This document shows positions 1 through 12,054 of a stretch of DNA of 64,000 nt, in pieces (position 1 is the first letter of the stretch; the number at the start of each line of letters is the position of its first letter). Both the position numbers and the translations under genes were made by a program. Under the pieces are notes generated by a model, which saw nothing but the letters and a program-made list of their open reading frames with translations, made no database searches and was not told where the DNA came from. Source of the DNA: Janthinobacterium sp. 1_2014MBL_MicDiv (GTDB taxonomy: Bacteria; Pseudomonadota; Gammaproteobacteria; Burkholderiales; Burkholderiaceae_D); assembly GCF_001865675.1 (NCBI RefSeq), contig NZ_CP011319.1, forward strand, positions 4,340,001 through 4,404,000. Direction: 5' to 3'.

Positions 1-702
1 CTTGGCATCGGCCACGCGCAGCTCGCGCAAGTTCAGCGCCAGGCCGGAACCGGCCACCAGCAAGGCGCCGAGGATGGCGATGGCGGCGATCAGTTCCATG
101 GTCGAGCGGATATTGCGCGACTGCTGGGCGTCCACCTTGGCCAGCGCCTGGTCCACATCGTCCATATAGATGCCGGTGCCCATCATCCAGCCCCATTCCG
201 GCATCAAAATCACATAGCCGAGCTTGGGCGCGGACTTGTTCGTCGACGGCTTGATCCAGTTGTAGCGTTCGAAACCGCCGCCGCTGTTCGCCCGCTGCAT
301 CAGGCGCTGAATGGTCAGGTTGCCCTCGGCGTCGCGCAATTCCCACAGGTTCTGTCCCACCAGCTCAGGCTGGCGCGGGTGCATCAGCGACTTGCCCTGC
401 AAATCGTAGATGAAGAAATAGCCGTCGTCGCCATAGCTGAGCGAGGCGAGGATGCGCTTGGCTTCCTCTTGCGTGGCGGCATCCTTGCGCCCCGACTGGT
501 ACAGCGAGGCGATGGAATGGCTGGCCAGCGTCACGTAATGCTTGAGTTCGGCCTCCTTGCTGGCCAGGTAGGCTTGCTGGATGGTGGCGCGCTGCTGCTC
601 GGCCAGCGTGATGGCCTGGTGCCGCACGGCAAACGCGATCGCGCACATGGCCAGGATCAGCGGCGTGATGGCCAGGAAGATGACTTTCTGTCTGAGTTTC
701 AT
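1..702 (-). CDS. Cache-domain membrane sensor, N-terminal part (cut by window edge)
   Basis: The reading frame starts with ATG at 702 and runs open off the left edge (234 codons seen). Translation gives a short cytoplasmic start (MKLRQKV), a first membrane segment, a periplasmic domain of about 150 residues containing the typical single-Cache pattern (DGYFFIYDLQG, then GWMMGTGIYMDDVD), and a second membrane segment near residues 205-225, after which LRELRVADAK begins the cytoplasmic side. Cache domains bind small extracellular ligands. The output domain lies outside the window, so it may be a histidine kinase (I favour the NarL-type class from the post-membrane residues) or a chemoreceptor. 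It is divergent from cstA. Start confidence is good because no upstream in-frame ATG is evident. Confidence 0.75.
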   Translation of the reverse strand, partial: MKLRQKVIFLAITPLILAMCAIAFAVRHQAITLAEQQRATIQQAYLASKEAELKHYVTLASHSIASLYQSGRKDAATQEEAKRILASLSYGDDGYFFIYDLQGKSLMHPRQPELVGQNLWELRDAEGNLTIQRLMQRANSGGGFERYNWIKPSTNKSAPKLGYVILMPEWGWMMGTGIYMDDVDQALAKVDAQQSRNIRSTMELIAAIAILGALLVAGSGLALNLRELRVADAK

Positions 703-949
703 GGCCTGGCGCGCTCCGGCGTCGTCGATGCTGGTGGAAATCCGTGATTTTACGTCGCGGCGCCGTGTTTGATCTGCGTAGTAATACTGAGCGTTACTGC
801 GTAGTGCTGCGCTTGCGGCAATTATACGATTCCTGAATACTCGCCATAAGCTGCCGATACAGCAAAAGCAACATCAACCTGGCGACGACCAGGAGCGGCG
901 GCACACCATCATCGCACGGCACAGCGCCCGTCAAATCTCTGGAGGAAGC

Positions 950-3010
950 ATGAACCGCATTTTCAAACAGCTCGGCTGGGCAGCGCTTGCGCTGGCAGGC
1001 GCCGGGTCCCTGGGCGTCGTCGCCCTGCAACGTGGCGAGCCGATCAGTGCGATCTGGATCGTCGTCGCCGCCATCTGCGTCTACCTGATCGCCTACCGCT
1101 TCTACAGCCTGTTCATTGCCGACAAGGTGCTGGGCCTGGATGCCCGCCGCATGACGCCCGCCTTCAAGCACAACGATGGCCTCGACCACGTGCCGACGAA
1201 TAAATATGTGCTGTTCGGCCACCACTTCGCGGCGATTGCCGGCGCCGGCCCCCTGGTCGGCCCCGTGCTGGCCGCGCAGATGGGCTATCTGCCCGGCATG
1301 CTGTGGATTTTGGCCGGCGTCGTGTTTGCCGGTGCCGTGCAGGATTTCATCGTGCTGTTCATTTCCATGCGCCGCGACGGCCGCTCGCTGGGCGACCTGA
1401 TCAAGGCTGAACTGGGCGAGATTCCCGGCATGATCGCCCTGCTGGGCTGCTTCATGATCATGGTCATCATCCTGGCCGTGCTGGCCTTGATCGTCGTCAA
1501 GGCGCTGACCGGCTCCCCATGGGGCAGCTTCACCGTCATGGCGACGATTCCCATCGCCCTGTTCATGGGCGTGTATTCGCGCTTCATCCGCGTCGGCCGC
1601 ATCGGCGAAATTTCCATCATCGGCTTCGTGCTGCTGATGCTGGCCATCATCGGCGGCCAGTACGTGCAGGAACACGCCGTGCTCGGCCCGATGTTCACCT
1701 TCACGGGCACGGAACTGACGTGGATGCTGATCGGCTACGGTTTCATCGCTTCCGTGCTGCCCGTGTGGCTGCTGCTGGCGCCGCGCGACTACCTGTCGAC
1801 CTTCCTGAAGATCGGCACCATCCTCGGCCTGGCCATCGGCATCATCGTCGTCGCGCCTTACCTGAAAATGCCGGCCATGACCAAGTTCATCGACGGCTCC
1901 GGCCCTGTCTGGTCAGGCAATCTGTTCCCCTTCCTGTTCATTACCATCGCCTGCGGCGCCGTCTCCGGCTTCCACGCGCTGATTTCCTCGGGCACCACGC
2001 CGAAGATGATCGAAAACGAAAGCCATGCCCGCTTCATCGGCTATGGCGCCATGCTGATGGAATCGTTTGTCGCCATCATGGCCCTGGTGGCCGCCTCGAC
2101 CATCGAGCCCGGCATCTATTTCGCCATGAACAGCCCGGCCGCCCTGATCGGCACCACGGCAGAGTCCGCTGCACAGGCGATCTCGCAATGGGGCTTCTAT
2201 GTGACGCCGGAAATGCTGACGCAGACGGCGAAGGATGTTGGCGAGCACAGCATCATCTCGCGCGCCGGCGGCGCGCCGACCCTGGCCGTCGGCATGGCGC
2301 AGATCCTCTCCGGCGCCATCGGCGGCAAGGCCATGATGGCCTTCTGGTACCACTTCGCGATTCTGTTCGAAGCGCTGTTCATCCTGACGGCCGTCGATGC
2401 GGGCACGCGTGCCGGCCGCTTCATGCTGCAGGATTTGCTGGGCAGCTTCGTGCCTAGTCTGAAACAGACGGAAAACGTCATCGCCAACCTGCTGGCCACG
2501 GGCCTGTGCGTGGCGGCCTGGGGCTACTTCCTGTACCAGGGCGTGGTCGATCCGCTGGGCGGCATCAATACCCTGTGGCCGCTGTTCGGCATCGCCAACC
2601 AGATGCTGGCCGCCATCGCGCTGATCCTCGGCACCTGCGTGCTGTTCAAGATGAAACGGGGCCAGTACGCGTGGGTGACGATCCTGCCGACCATCTGGCT
2701 GCTGCTGTGCACGCTGACGGCGGGCTGGCAAAAGATTTTCGACGCCAATCCGCGCGTCGGCTTCCTCGCGCATGCCAAGAAATACTCGGCGGCATTGGAT
2801 GAAGGCACCCTGCTGGCGCCGGCCAAGTCGGTGGCGCAGATGCAGCAGATCATCTTCAACGATTACCTGGATGCCGGCCTGGCCGCCTTCTTCGTCATCG
2901 TCGTCGTCAGCGTGCTGTTCTTCGGCATCCGCACGATTCTGAAGGCGCGCGCCGACAGCAAGCCAAGCACCAAGGAAACGCCGTTCCAGGCCATGCCCAC
3001 GGTGCAATGA
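950..3010 (+). CDS. cstA: CstA family carbon-starvation peptide/pyruvate transporter
   Basis: A 686-residue polytopic inner-membrane protein, full length for CstA. Sequence shows the family's N-terminal block with GHHFAAIAGAGPLVGPVLAAQ near residues 85-105 and many hydrophobic helices throughout. CstA-type proteins import peptides or, in some relatives, pyruvate during carbon limitation. The ATG at 950 is preceded by a strong GGAGG ribosome-binding site. The stop overlaps the start of the next gene in an ATGA junction, so the two are translationally coupled. The 247 bp between it and the divergent sensor gene holds the presumed promoters; I could not pick a convincing CRP or sigma site there. 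Confidence 0.95.
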   Translation: MNRIFKQLGWAALALAGAGSLGVVALQRGEPISAIWIVVAAICVYLIAYRFYSLFIADKVLGLDARRMTPAFKHNDGLDHVPTNKYVLFGHHFAAIAGAGPLVGPVLAAQMGYLPGMLWILAGVVFAGAVQDFIVLFISMRRDGRSLGDLIKAELGEIPGMIALLGCFMIMVIILAVLALIVVKALTGSPWGSFTVMATIPIALFMGVYSRFIRVGRIGEISIIGFVLLMLAIIGGQYVQEHAVLGPMFTFTGTELTWMLIGYGFIASVLPVWLLLAPRDYLSTFLKIGTILGLAIGIIVVAPYLKMPAMTKFIDGSGPVWSGNLFPFLFITIACGAVSGFHALISSGTTPKMIENESHARFIGYGAMLMESFVAIMALVAASTIEPGIYFAMNSPAALIGTTAESAAQAISQWGFYVTPEMLTQTAKDVGEHSIISRAGGAPTLAVGMAQILSGAIGGKAMMAFWYHFAILFEALFILTAVDAGTRAGRFMLQDLLGSFVPSLKQTENVIANLLATGLCVAAWGYFLYQGVVDPLGGINTLWPLFGIANQMLAAIALILGTCVLFKMKRGQYAWVTILPTIWLLLCTLTAGWQKIFDANPRVGFLAHAKKYSAALDEGTLLAPAKSVAQMQQIIFNDYLDAGLAAFFVIVVVSVLFFGIRTILKARADSKPSTKETPFQAMPTVQ

Positions 3011-3210
3011 TGATCGACGAAATCATCAAGGCTGGACGTTACCTGGGACAAAGCATGCGGCTGATGTGCGGCTTGCCCGAGTACGACACCTATGTGGCGC
3101 ACCGGGAAGTAAGCCATCCCGGCGAGCCGATGATGACGTATGAAGAGTTCTTCCGCGAACGCCAGGAAGCCCGCTATGGCGGGGCTGGCAAGCGCGGCGG
3201 CTGCTGCTAA
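3007..3210 (+). CDS. ybdD: YbdD/YjiX family small protein
   Basis: A 67-residue protein whose start overlaps the cstA stop by 4 bases. The sequence matches the YbdD/YjiX family: a helical start (IKAGRYLGQSMRLMCGLPEYD), the conserved HREVSHPGEPMMTYEEFFRERQEARYG core, and a C-terminal CC tail. Members almost always sit directly after cstA/yjiY-type transporters and are needed for full transporter function in enterobacteria; the biochemical role is not settled. The context here (overlap with cstA) supports the same partnership. A weak terminator-like hairpin follows at about 3351. Confidence 0.93.
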   Translation: MMIDEIIKAGRYLGQSMRLMCGLPEYDTYVAHREVSHPGEPMMTYEEFFRERQEARYGGAGKRGGCC

Positions 3211-3224
3211 GACACCGGACCCAG

Positions 3225-3336
3225 CCTGCTGCGCGTCGGTATAGGCGGCTTGCGATGCTCGCCGTACTTGAGTACGGTTGCGCTTCTCGGCCACCTCTCC
3301 CTTCCGCTCGCGACGGCTGGCTCAGGTGTTGTTACT
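3225..3336 (+). repeat. Dispersed palindromic intergenic repeat, family A copy 1
   Basis: About 112 bp starting CCTGCTGCGCGTCGG, with a central palindrome GCCGTAC-TTGA-GTACGG followed by TTGCGCTTCTC, and ending GTTGTTACT. A closely similar element lies at 20649-20760 in the same orientation and a diverged inverted copy at 19390-19494. All three are strictly intergenic. The centre can form a hairpin with a four-base loop. Confidence 0.8.
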
Positions 3337-3350
3337 CAGCAATAATTTGA

Positions 3351-3380
3351 GGGCGGTCTTGTGAGACCGCCCTATCCATT
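3351..3380 (+). terminator. Hairpin after cstA-ybdD, possible terminator
   Basis: A perfect 9-bp stem GGGCGGTCT / AGACCGCCC with a TGTG loop, followed by a pyrimidine-rich but not pure T tract. It lies 140 bp after ybdD and before the histidine kinase, so it probably ends the cstA transcript. Confidence 0.55.
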
Positions 3381-3512
3381 CTCTCTCGTATAAGTTCCCC
3401 TCCCCCTTTCTTCCATTAGACCCACATCAACATCGGGGTGTGTCTTCGCGTCTATATTTTTCCAATAGGAATTAAAAAACAGTCAACGGATCGAACGGAG
3501 AGCGCCGCAGCC

Positions 3513-6386
<2,874 letters not shown>

Positions 6387-6387
6387 C

Positions 6388-8547
6388 ATGACAGCGCCCC
6401 TCTCTCCTCCCCGCGGCCTGGTGCTGGTGGCCGACGACGATCCCGTGATGCGCTTGCTGATGCGGCAGATGCTCACGCAGGTGGGCCTGGACGTGATCGA
6501 GGCCGAGGATGGCGTGCAGGCGCTGGCCAGCTACAAGCACAGCGGGCCGGACCTGGTCATGCTCGACGTCGACATGCCGGCCCTGGACGGCTTTGCCGTG
6601 TGCCGCGAAATCCGCCGCCAGGAAGTGGGCGGCACGGTGCCCATCATCATGGTCACGGGCGGCGACGAACTGGAAGCCGTCACGCGCGCCTACGAGGTGG
6701 GCGCCACCGACTTCATTTCCAAGCCCATCAACTGGCCCATCCTCGGCCACCGCGTGCTGTACGTGCTGCGCGCCAGCGACGCCATCGCCCGCCTGCGCAT
6801 CGCCGACGCGCACAACCGCGCCGTACTGGCCGCCATCCCCGACACCTTCTTTCGCCTGAACCGCGAGGGCTATTATCTCGACTACGAACAGGGCCACGAC
6901 GCCAGCGCCGGCTTTTCCATCGAAAACTGCGTGGGCAGCCATATCCGCGACGTGCTGCCGCCGGAGATCGCCGCGCGCCTGCTGGACCAGGCGCACGCCG
7001 TGCTGGCCACGCAGCACATCCGCTCGGTCGACTACACGCTCACGCATGGCGACAGCACGCGCCACTTCGAGGCGCGCCTGGTGGCAACGGGCGCCGACGA
7101 GGTGCTGGGCCTCGTGCGCGACATCAGCGAACGCAAACGCACCGAGGAACAGATCCGCCGCCTCGCCTATTGCGACAGCCTGACGGGCATCCCGAACCGC
7201 CAGGCCTTCCTGGAAACGCTGGAGCGCGAACTGTCCCGCTCGAAAGAGCACGACAAGAAATTCGCCGTGCTGTTCATGGACCTCGATGCCTTCAAGCGCA
7301 TCAACGACACCTTGGGCCACGACGTGGGCGACCACTTGCTCAAGGTGGTGTCCGAGCGCCTGCGCGAAACCATCCGTCCCAGCGACCTGGTGCTGCGCGC
7401 CGAACACGAATTTGAGCCCACCTCCGGCGGCAGCAACCTGGCGCGCCTGGGCGGCGATGAATTCACCATATTGATACCCGACCTGGAGCGGGTGGAAGAC
7501 GCGCTGAACGTGGCGCACCGCGTCAAGGAAGCCATGCGCCGGCCCTTCATGATCGAATCGCACGAGATTTTCGTCACGGCCAGCATCGGCATCTCGCTGT
7601 ATCCGGAAGATGGCGAGGATTGCAACTCGCTGCTCAAATATGCGGACACGGCCATGTACCACGCGAAGAACTGCGGCAAGAACAACGCCAAGCTGTACAG
7701 CTCCTCGCTGACGATGGAAATCATGAGCCACGTCAAGATGGAAGTGGGCCTGAGGAAGGCCTTGCAGAACAACGAGCTGTATCTGCTGTACCAGCCGCAG
7801 ATCGACGTGCCCAGCACGCAGATCGTCGGCGTCGAAGCGCTCGTGCGCTGGCGCCATCCGGAACGAGGGATCATTTCGCCCACGGAATTCATCCCGCTGG
7901 CCGAAGAGACGGGCCTCATCGTGCCGATCGGCGAATGGGTGCTGCGCACGGCCTGCAACCAGGCCAAGGCGTGGCAAAGCGATGGCGGGCGCGCCATCCG
8001 CATGGCCGTCAACCTGTCGGCCAAGCAGTTCAAGGATGAAAACCTGATGCAGATCGTGCTCTCGGTGCTGGCCGACACGGGCCTGGACGCGCGCCTGCTG
8101 GAGCTGGAATTGACGGAAGGCACCTTGATGGACGACGCGCGCGCCACCATGGTGACCTTGGAGCAGTTGCGCGGCATCGGCGTGTACCTGTCCATCGACG
8201 ACTTCGGCACGGGATATTCGTCGATGAATTACTTAAAACGCTTCGACGTGCGGGCCTTGAAGATCGACAAGAGCTTTATCGCCGGCCTGCCGCAGGACGC
8301 GGAAAACGCGGCCATCACGCGCGCCATCATCGCCATGGCGCATGGCTTGAAGATGGTGGTGGTGGCCGAGGGCGTGGAAACGGACGAGCAATTGCTGATG
8401 CTGGAAGAATATGGCTGCGACATGGCCCAGGGCTATTTCCTCGGCCACCCGTCGCCGCACGACGCCATCACGGCCATGCTGCTCAAGCAGGCGGGCCAGA
8501 TGGCCAGCCTGGAAGCTAGAGCACTTCGAAGGCAAGGATTTGCGTGA
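6388..8547 (+). CDS. Response regulator with PAS, GGDEF and EAL domains (c-di-GMP turnover)
   Basis: A 719-residue cytoplasmic protein one base after the hybrid kinase, so co-transcribed. Order: receiver (ADDD acidic patch, D60 in LDVDMP, K in SKP), a PAS-like segment (about 140-250), GGDEF with intact GGDEF at 355-359, and EAL (E483-L485, ELTE, DDFGTGYSS, KIDKSFI, AEGVE). Both catalytic domains look intact, so it could make and degrade cyclic di-GMP with phosphorylation biasing the balance. Oddity: between the RPSD motif (usually the inhibitory I-site) and LARLGGDEF there are about 17 extra residues, so the I-site is displaced from its usual place. The 3' end overlaps the convergent lipoprotein gene by 32 bp. 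Confidence 0.93.
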   Translation: MTAPLSPPRGLVLVADDDPVMRLLMRQMLTQVGLDVIEAEDGVQALASYKHSGPDLVMLDVDMPALDGFAVCREIRRQEVGGTVPIIMVTGGDELEAVTRAYEVGATDFISKPINWPILGHRVLYVLRASDAIARLRIADAHNRAVLAAIPDTFFRLNREGYYLDYEQGHDASAGFSIENCVGSHIRDVLPPEIAARLLDQAHAVLATQHIRSVDYTLTHGDSTRHFEARLVATGADEVLGLVRDISERKRTEEQIRRLAYCDSLTGIPNRQAFLETLERELSRSKEHDKKFAVLFMDLDAFKRINDTLGHDVGDHLLKVVSERLRETIRPSDLVLRAEHEFEPTSGGSNLARLGGDEFTILIPDLERVEDALNVAHRVKEAMRRPFMIESHEIFVTASIGISLYPEDGEDCNSLLKYADTAMYHAKNCGKNNAKLYSSSLTMEIMSHVKMEVGLRKALQNNELYLLYQPQIDVPSTQIVGVEALVRWRHPERGIISPTEFIPLAEETGLIVPIGEWVLRTACNQAKAWQSDGGRAIRMAVNLSAKQFKDENLMQIVLSVLADTGLDARLLELELTEGTLMDDARATMVTLEQLRGIGVYLSIDDFGTGYSSMNYLKRFDVRALKIDKSFIAGLPQDAENAAITRAIIAMAHGLKMVVVAEGVETDEQLLMLEEYGCDMAQGYFLGHPSPHDAITAMLLKQAGQMASLEARALRRQGFA

Positions 8548-9658
8548 CTTGCTGCGCGTTGAAGTTATCGTCGGAAATCATCACCAGGCTGCGCCGGCCG
8601 TTCGCCAGGCGCGGTCCCCAGCTGATGCCTTCGATATTGTCGACCCGCGGCAGGCCAGTCTTTTCCAGGTCCAGCAGCAGGCGCTTGCGCGCCGGCACGT
8701 AGGCCGCGCCCGCCAGCGCCGGGATGGACTGGATGTCGGTGGCGCCCTGCGTATCCATTTCGTACACGCGCACGTGGTTGGCGTAGACGCCGTCCGCGTT
8801 TTCCACGCCGGCCCGCTCCACCACCAGCAATTGATGGTCGTTGACGGCGAGGATTTCCGATACGCCATTGTCCGCTTCGCGTCCCGGCGCGGGCCGCGAC
8901 GCCACCGGCTCGATAGCATACGCATACTGGCCCAGCACGGCGCCGGCGCGGTCCAGCCGCGTGATGCGCACGACGGAACCGCGATCGGGCGTGGCCAGCG
9001 GGCCATCCTGGTACAGGGCCGCTTCCATGCCCAGCCACAGGCTCTTGCCATCGCTGGCAAACGACAGCGCCTCGAAGCTCATGTTGTTGCGCGAGCCGGT
9101 TTCGTCCTTCGACACGCGGAACATGGCGGGAGTCGGCAAGGTGGCCAGGTAACGCCCGTCGCGGTCCGCGTGGCGCACGAACGGGTGCAAGCCCACCTTG
9201 CGGTTGCCTTCGCTGCCATACCACAGGCTGCCGTCGCGGGGATCGACGCGGATGGTTTCGATGTCGGCCACCGCGTCACCCTGCTCCAGCCTGGCATGCG
9301 CCAGGTTCGGATAGCGGCTGCCGTCGGGCTGCGTGAAGAAATGCACGCTGTTGAAGGTCACGCCGGTGAATGCCGCGCTGTCGTAGGCGAGCGTGGCGCG
9401 GTAGAAACGGGCCGGATTGATTTCCGAGCGGTCATCGCTTTCCATCACCCAGGTGCCACTGGCCGCATCGTAGTCGATGCCGGACAGGCCGCCCACCGTG
9501 GTGCCCTGGAACGGCTGCTTCAAGGCGATGCGCTGCTCGCCGATCAGGCGCAGGCCCGCAATCGGCGCATCGTGGGGAAAGCTGGCGCAGGCGGACAGGA
9601 GGATGGCGGCACTGGCCAGGGCAAGCGCGGCGGGCACGCGGTGAAAAAATCGATGCAT
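8516..9658 (-). CDS. Phytase-like / esterase-like lipoprotein
   Basis: A 380-residue protein from ATG 9658, chosen because it gives a clean lipoprotein signal (MHRFFHRVPAALALASAAILLSAC, lipidated Cys24); an in-frame ATG further upstream would only extend into the repeat. The body fits the esterase-like activity of phytase domain: repeated YDAASGTW, SDDRSEINPARFY, IRVDPRDGSLWYGSEGNRK, MSFEALSFASDGKSLWLGMEAAL, VDNIEGISWGP, which suggests a beta-propeller. Expected location is the periplasmic face of a membrane. Substrate is unknown; members are often annotated phytase without biochemical proof. Convergent overlap with the GGDEF-EAL gene. Confidence 0.85.
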   Translation of the reverse strand: MHRFFHRVPAALALASAAILLSACASFPHDAPIAGLRLIGEQRIALKQPFQGTTVGGLSGIDYDAASGTWVMESDDRSEINPARFYRATLAYDSAAFTGVTFNSVHFFTQPDGSRYPNLAHARLEQGDAVADIETIRVDPRDGSLWYGSEGNRKVGLHPFVRHADRDGRYLATLPTPAMFRVSKDETGSRNNMSFEALSFASDGKSLWLGMEAALYQDGPLATPDRGSVVRITRLDRAGAVLGQYAYAIEPVASRPAPGREADNGVSEILAVNDHQLLVVERAGVENADGVYANHVRVYEMDTQGATDIQSIPALAGAAYVPARKRLLLDLEKTGLPRVDNIEGISWGPRLANGRRSLVMISDDNFNAQQVTQILAFEVL

Positions 9659-9679
9659 GATAAGTATCAGGTAATTTGC

Positions 9680-9721
9680 GTAGGTCGGATTAGCGGGGCA
9701 AAGCCCAGTGTAATCCGACAA
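9680..9721. repeat. Palindromic GTCGGATTA intergenic repeat
   Basis: GTAGGTCGGATTAGC ... GTAATCCGACAACA: a 9-bp inverted repeat GTCGGATTA / TAATCCGAC around a GGGGCAAAGCCC core that itself can pair. It sits directly upstream of the lipoprotein gene. Related elements are at 9779-9814 and 14799-14955. Confidence 0.75.
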
Positions 9722-9778
9722 CATGGTTGGCCCGGCTGGTGTGTGGACGAAAGATACAGGAGCGGCCTGTGGCGATGG

Positions 9779-9814
9779 CGGATTACGCGGCGTACCGCCG
9801 CCAATCCGACCGAC
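9779..9814. repeat. Second GGATTA-type palindromic repeat
   Basis: CGGATTACGCGGCGTACCGCCGCCAATCCG: arms GGATT / AATCC around a GCGGCG-TAC-CGCCGC hairpin, just after the CoA-transferase stop codon. Same family as the element 60 bp away at 9680. Confidence 0.65.
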
Positions 9815-9820
9815 ACCTTA

Positions 9821-11041
9821 TTACAGCACGCCGTCGGCCTTCAGGCGCGCGATGGCGGCGGCGTCATAACCGAGCGACGCCAGCACCTCGTCGTTATGCT
9901 GGCCCAGGGTCGGTCCCAGCCACTGCGTCCTGCCCGGCGTGGCCGACAGTTTCGGGCTGATGGCCGGCAATTTGACGGGCGTGCCGTCGGCGAAATGGTG
10001 CTGTTCAAACATGTCGCGGGAGAGAAACTGCGGATCGCTCAGCATGTCGCGCACCGAGTAGATTTTGCCGGCGGGCACGTCGGCCGCCTGCAGCACGGCC
10101 AGCGCGCTGTCTATCGTGTGCGTGGCGCACCAGGCGCCGATGGCGTCGTCGATCTCCTGCGTGCGCGCCACCCTGCCGTCGTTGCGCGCCAGCTGCGGGT
10201 CGCCCGCCATGTCGATGCGGCCCATGGCCAGCATCAGGCGCTTGAAGATGGCGTCGCCATTGCCGGCGATGACGATGTTTTCGCCATCGCCCGTCGTGTA
10301 GGTATTCGAGGGCACGATGCCGGGCAGCGAGCCGCCCGTGCGCTCGCGCACGACGCCCGCCTGGTCGTATTCGGGCACCAGCGATTCCATCAGGTTGAAC
10401 ACGGATTCGTACAGGGCCACGTCGACCATCTGCCCTTCGCCGTGCTCGCGCCCGCCCGTCACGTCGCGGTGGCGCAGCGCCATCATGGCGCCGATCACGC
10501 CGTGCAGGGCCGCCACCGAGTCGCCGATGGACACGCCCACGCGCACGGGCGGACGGTCGGCAAAGCCGGATACATAGCGCAAGCCGCCCATGGCTTCGCC
10601 GATGGCGCCGAAACCGGGCAAATCCTTCATGGGACCCGTCTGGCCAAAGCCGGACAGGCGCACCATGATGAGGGAAGGCTTGACCTGCTTGAGCTGCGCA
10701 TAGCCGAGATCCCACTTCTCCAGCACGCCGGGGCGGTAATTCTCGATGATGATGTCCGCTTCCAGGGCCAGCTGGCGCGCGATGGCGCGGCCTTCCGGCG
10801 ACTTCAGGTTCAGCGTGAGACTTTTCTTGTTGCGCGCCTGCACCGACCACCACAGTGAAGTGCCATCCTTCAGCACGCGCCAGGTACGGATGGGGTCGCC
10901 GCCATCGGGCGACTCGATCTTGATCACGTCGGCGCCGAATTCGGCCAGCATGCGGGCGCAGAACGGTCCCGCGATCAGGGTGCCCAGTTCCAGGACTTTG
11001 ATGCCTTTGAGGGGGCCGGAAGATGCGGAAGCGTCTGTCAT
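9821..11041 (-). CDS. CaiB/BaiF family (class III) CoA transferase
   Basis: A 406-residue cytosolic enzyme. The N-terminal block GIKVLELGTLIAGPFCARMLAEFGADVIKIE and the following GDPIRTWR, NKKSLTLNLKSPEGR, ENYRPGVLEKWDLGY segments are diagnostic of family III CoA transferases (formyl-CoA/oxalate, carnitine and succinyl-CoA type), which move CoA between carboxylic acids through an aspartyl-CoA intermediate. The substrate cannot be read from sequence. It starts only 7 bp after the recR stop, so it may be co-transcribed at the end of the dnaX-ybaB-recR operon although functionally unrelated. Confidence 0.9.
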   Translation of the reverse strand: MTDASASSGPLKGIKVLELGTLIAGPFCARMLAEFGADVIKIESPDGGDPIRTWRVLKDGTSLWWSVQARNKKSLTLNLKSPEGRAIARQLALEADIIIENYRPGVLEKWDLGYAQLKQVKPSLIMVRLSGFGQTGPMKDLPGFGAIGEAMGGLRYVSGFADRPPVRVGVSIGDSVAALHGVIGAMMALRHRDVTGGREHGEGQMVDVALYESVFNLMESLVPEYDQAGVVRERTGGSLPGIVPSNTYTTGDGENIVIAGNGDAIFKRLMLAMGRIDMAGDPQLARNDGRVARTQEIDDAIGAWCATHTIDSALAVLQAADVPAGKIYSVRDMLSDPQFLSRDMFEQHHFADGTPVKLPAISPKLSATPGRTQWLGPTLGQHNDEVLASLGYDAAAIARLKADGVL

Positions 11042-11048
11042 GTCGTGT

Positions 11049-11639
11049 TCAGGTTGCCCTGCGGTCGAGCATCGCGCGGGCGATGGTGCCCGCGTCGACG
11101 TATTCCAGTTCGCCCCCCACGGGCACGCCGCGGGCCAGGCGGCTCACGCGCAAGCCCCGCGCCTTCAGCATTTCGCTGATGTAATGGGCCGTCGCTTCGC
11201 CTTCATTCGTGAAGTTGGTGGCCAGCACCACTTCGCCGACCACGCCATCGTTGGCGCGGTTCAGCAATTTTTCGAGGTGGATATCTTTCGGGCCGATGCC
11301 GTCGAGCGGAGACAATCGCCCCATGAGCACGAAATACAGGCCCTTGTAGGTGAGCGTCTGCTCGATCATCAGCTGGTCGGCCGGCGTTTCCACCACGCAC
11401 AGCAAGCGCTTGTCGCGCTCTTCGTCGAGACAGGTCTCGCACACTTCATGTTCGGTAAAGGTATTGCACAGGCCGCAGTGATGCACGGCATCGACGGCCT
11501 GGAACAGGGCGCGCGACAGCATGGCCGCGCCTTCCCTATCGTGCTGCAACAAATGAAATGCCATCCGCTGCGCCGACTTGGGGCCGACGCCGGGCAGGCG
11601 CCGCAGCGCCTCGGTCAAAAATTCAAGCGACTTGGACAT
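11049..11639 (-). CDS. recR: Recombination mediator protein RecR
   Basis: A 196-residue protein of normal RecR length. Visible: N-terminal helix-hairpin-helix (LRRLPGVGPKSAQRMAFHLL), C4 zinc finger at C55, C58, C67, C70, and a Toprim domain (LCVVETPADQLMIEQT ... LMGRLSPLDGIGP ... EVVLATNFTNEGEATAHYI). RecR works with RecF/RecO to load RecA on gapped DNA. It follows ybaB and dnaX on the same strand, the usual bacterial order. Confidence 0.97.
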   Translation of the reverse strand: MSKSLEFLTEALRRLPGVGPKSAQRMAFHLLQHDREGAAMLSRALFQAVDAVHHCGLCNTFTEHEVCETCLDEERDKRLLCVVETPADQLMIEQTLTYKGLYFVLMGRLSPLDGIGPKDIHLEKLLNRANDGVVGEVVLATNFTNEGEATAHYISEMLKARGLRVSRLARGVPVGGELEYVDAGTIARAMLDRRAT

Positions 11640-11686
11640 GGATCAACCTTGCCCCCTGCCGCAGATCGAGCGCATGCGGTGTGTCA

Positions 11687-12013
11687 TCAGAATGGCATTT
11701 TGAAGCCGGCTGGCAAGTTCATGCCGCCGGTCAAGCCTGCCATTTTTTCAGCGGACGTCGCTTCCGCCTTGCGCACGGCGTCGTTGAAGGCGGCGGCGAC
11801 CAGGTCTTCCAGCATATCCTTGTCGTCGGCCAGCAGCGACGGGTCGATCGATACGCGCTTGACGTCGTTCTTGCAGGTCATGACGATTTTCACGAGGCCG
11901 GCGCCCGACTGGCCTTCCACTTCCACCAGCGCCAGTTGTTCCTGGGCCTTTTTCATGTTGTCTTGCATTGCTTGCGCCTGCTTCATCAGGCCAGCCAGTT
12001 GATTTTTCATCAT
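11687..12013 (-). CDS. ybaB: YbaB/EbfC nucleoid-associated protein
   Basis: A 108-residue DNA-binding protein with the YbaB signature: N-terminal MKNQLAGLMKQAQAMQDNMKKAQEQL helix, then VEGQSGAGLVKIVMTCKNDVKRVSIDPSLL, then the DLVAAAFNDAVRKAE helix and a Met/Pro/Gly tail (GLTGGMNLPAGFKMPF). Dimeric tweezers-like nucleoid protein. It sits between dnaX and recR, the conserved position; the 41-bp gap to dnaX and 47-bp gap to recR suggest one operon. Confidence 0.96.
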   Translation of the reverse strand: MMKNQLAGLMKQAQAMQDNMKKAQEQLALVEVEGQSGAGLVKIVMTCKNDVKRVSIDPSLLADDKDMLEDLVAAAFNDAVRKAEATSAEKMAGLTGGMNLPAGFKMPF

Positions 12014-12054
12014 GAGAATGCTCCGTTCAATTCAGTTTGTGAGTGTGTTAATCA

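Noticed and set aside
950..3007. Long open frames on the strand opposite cstA and in its +1 frame (e.g. 1913-3007 minus)
   Set aside because: Typical GC-rich shadow frames: Arg/His/Gln-heavy translations with no family signal, overlapping a well-identified gene.
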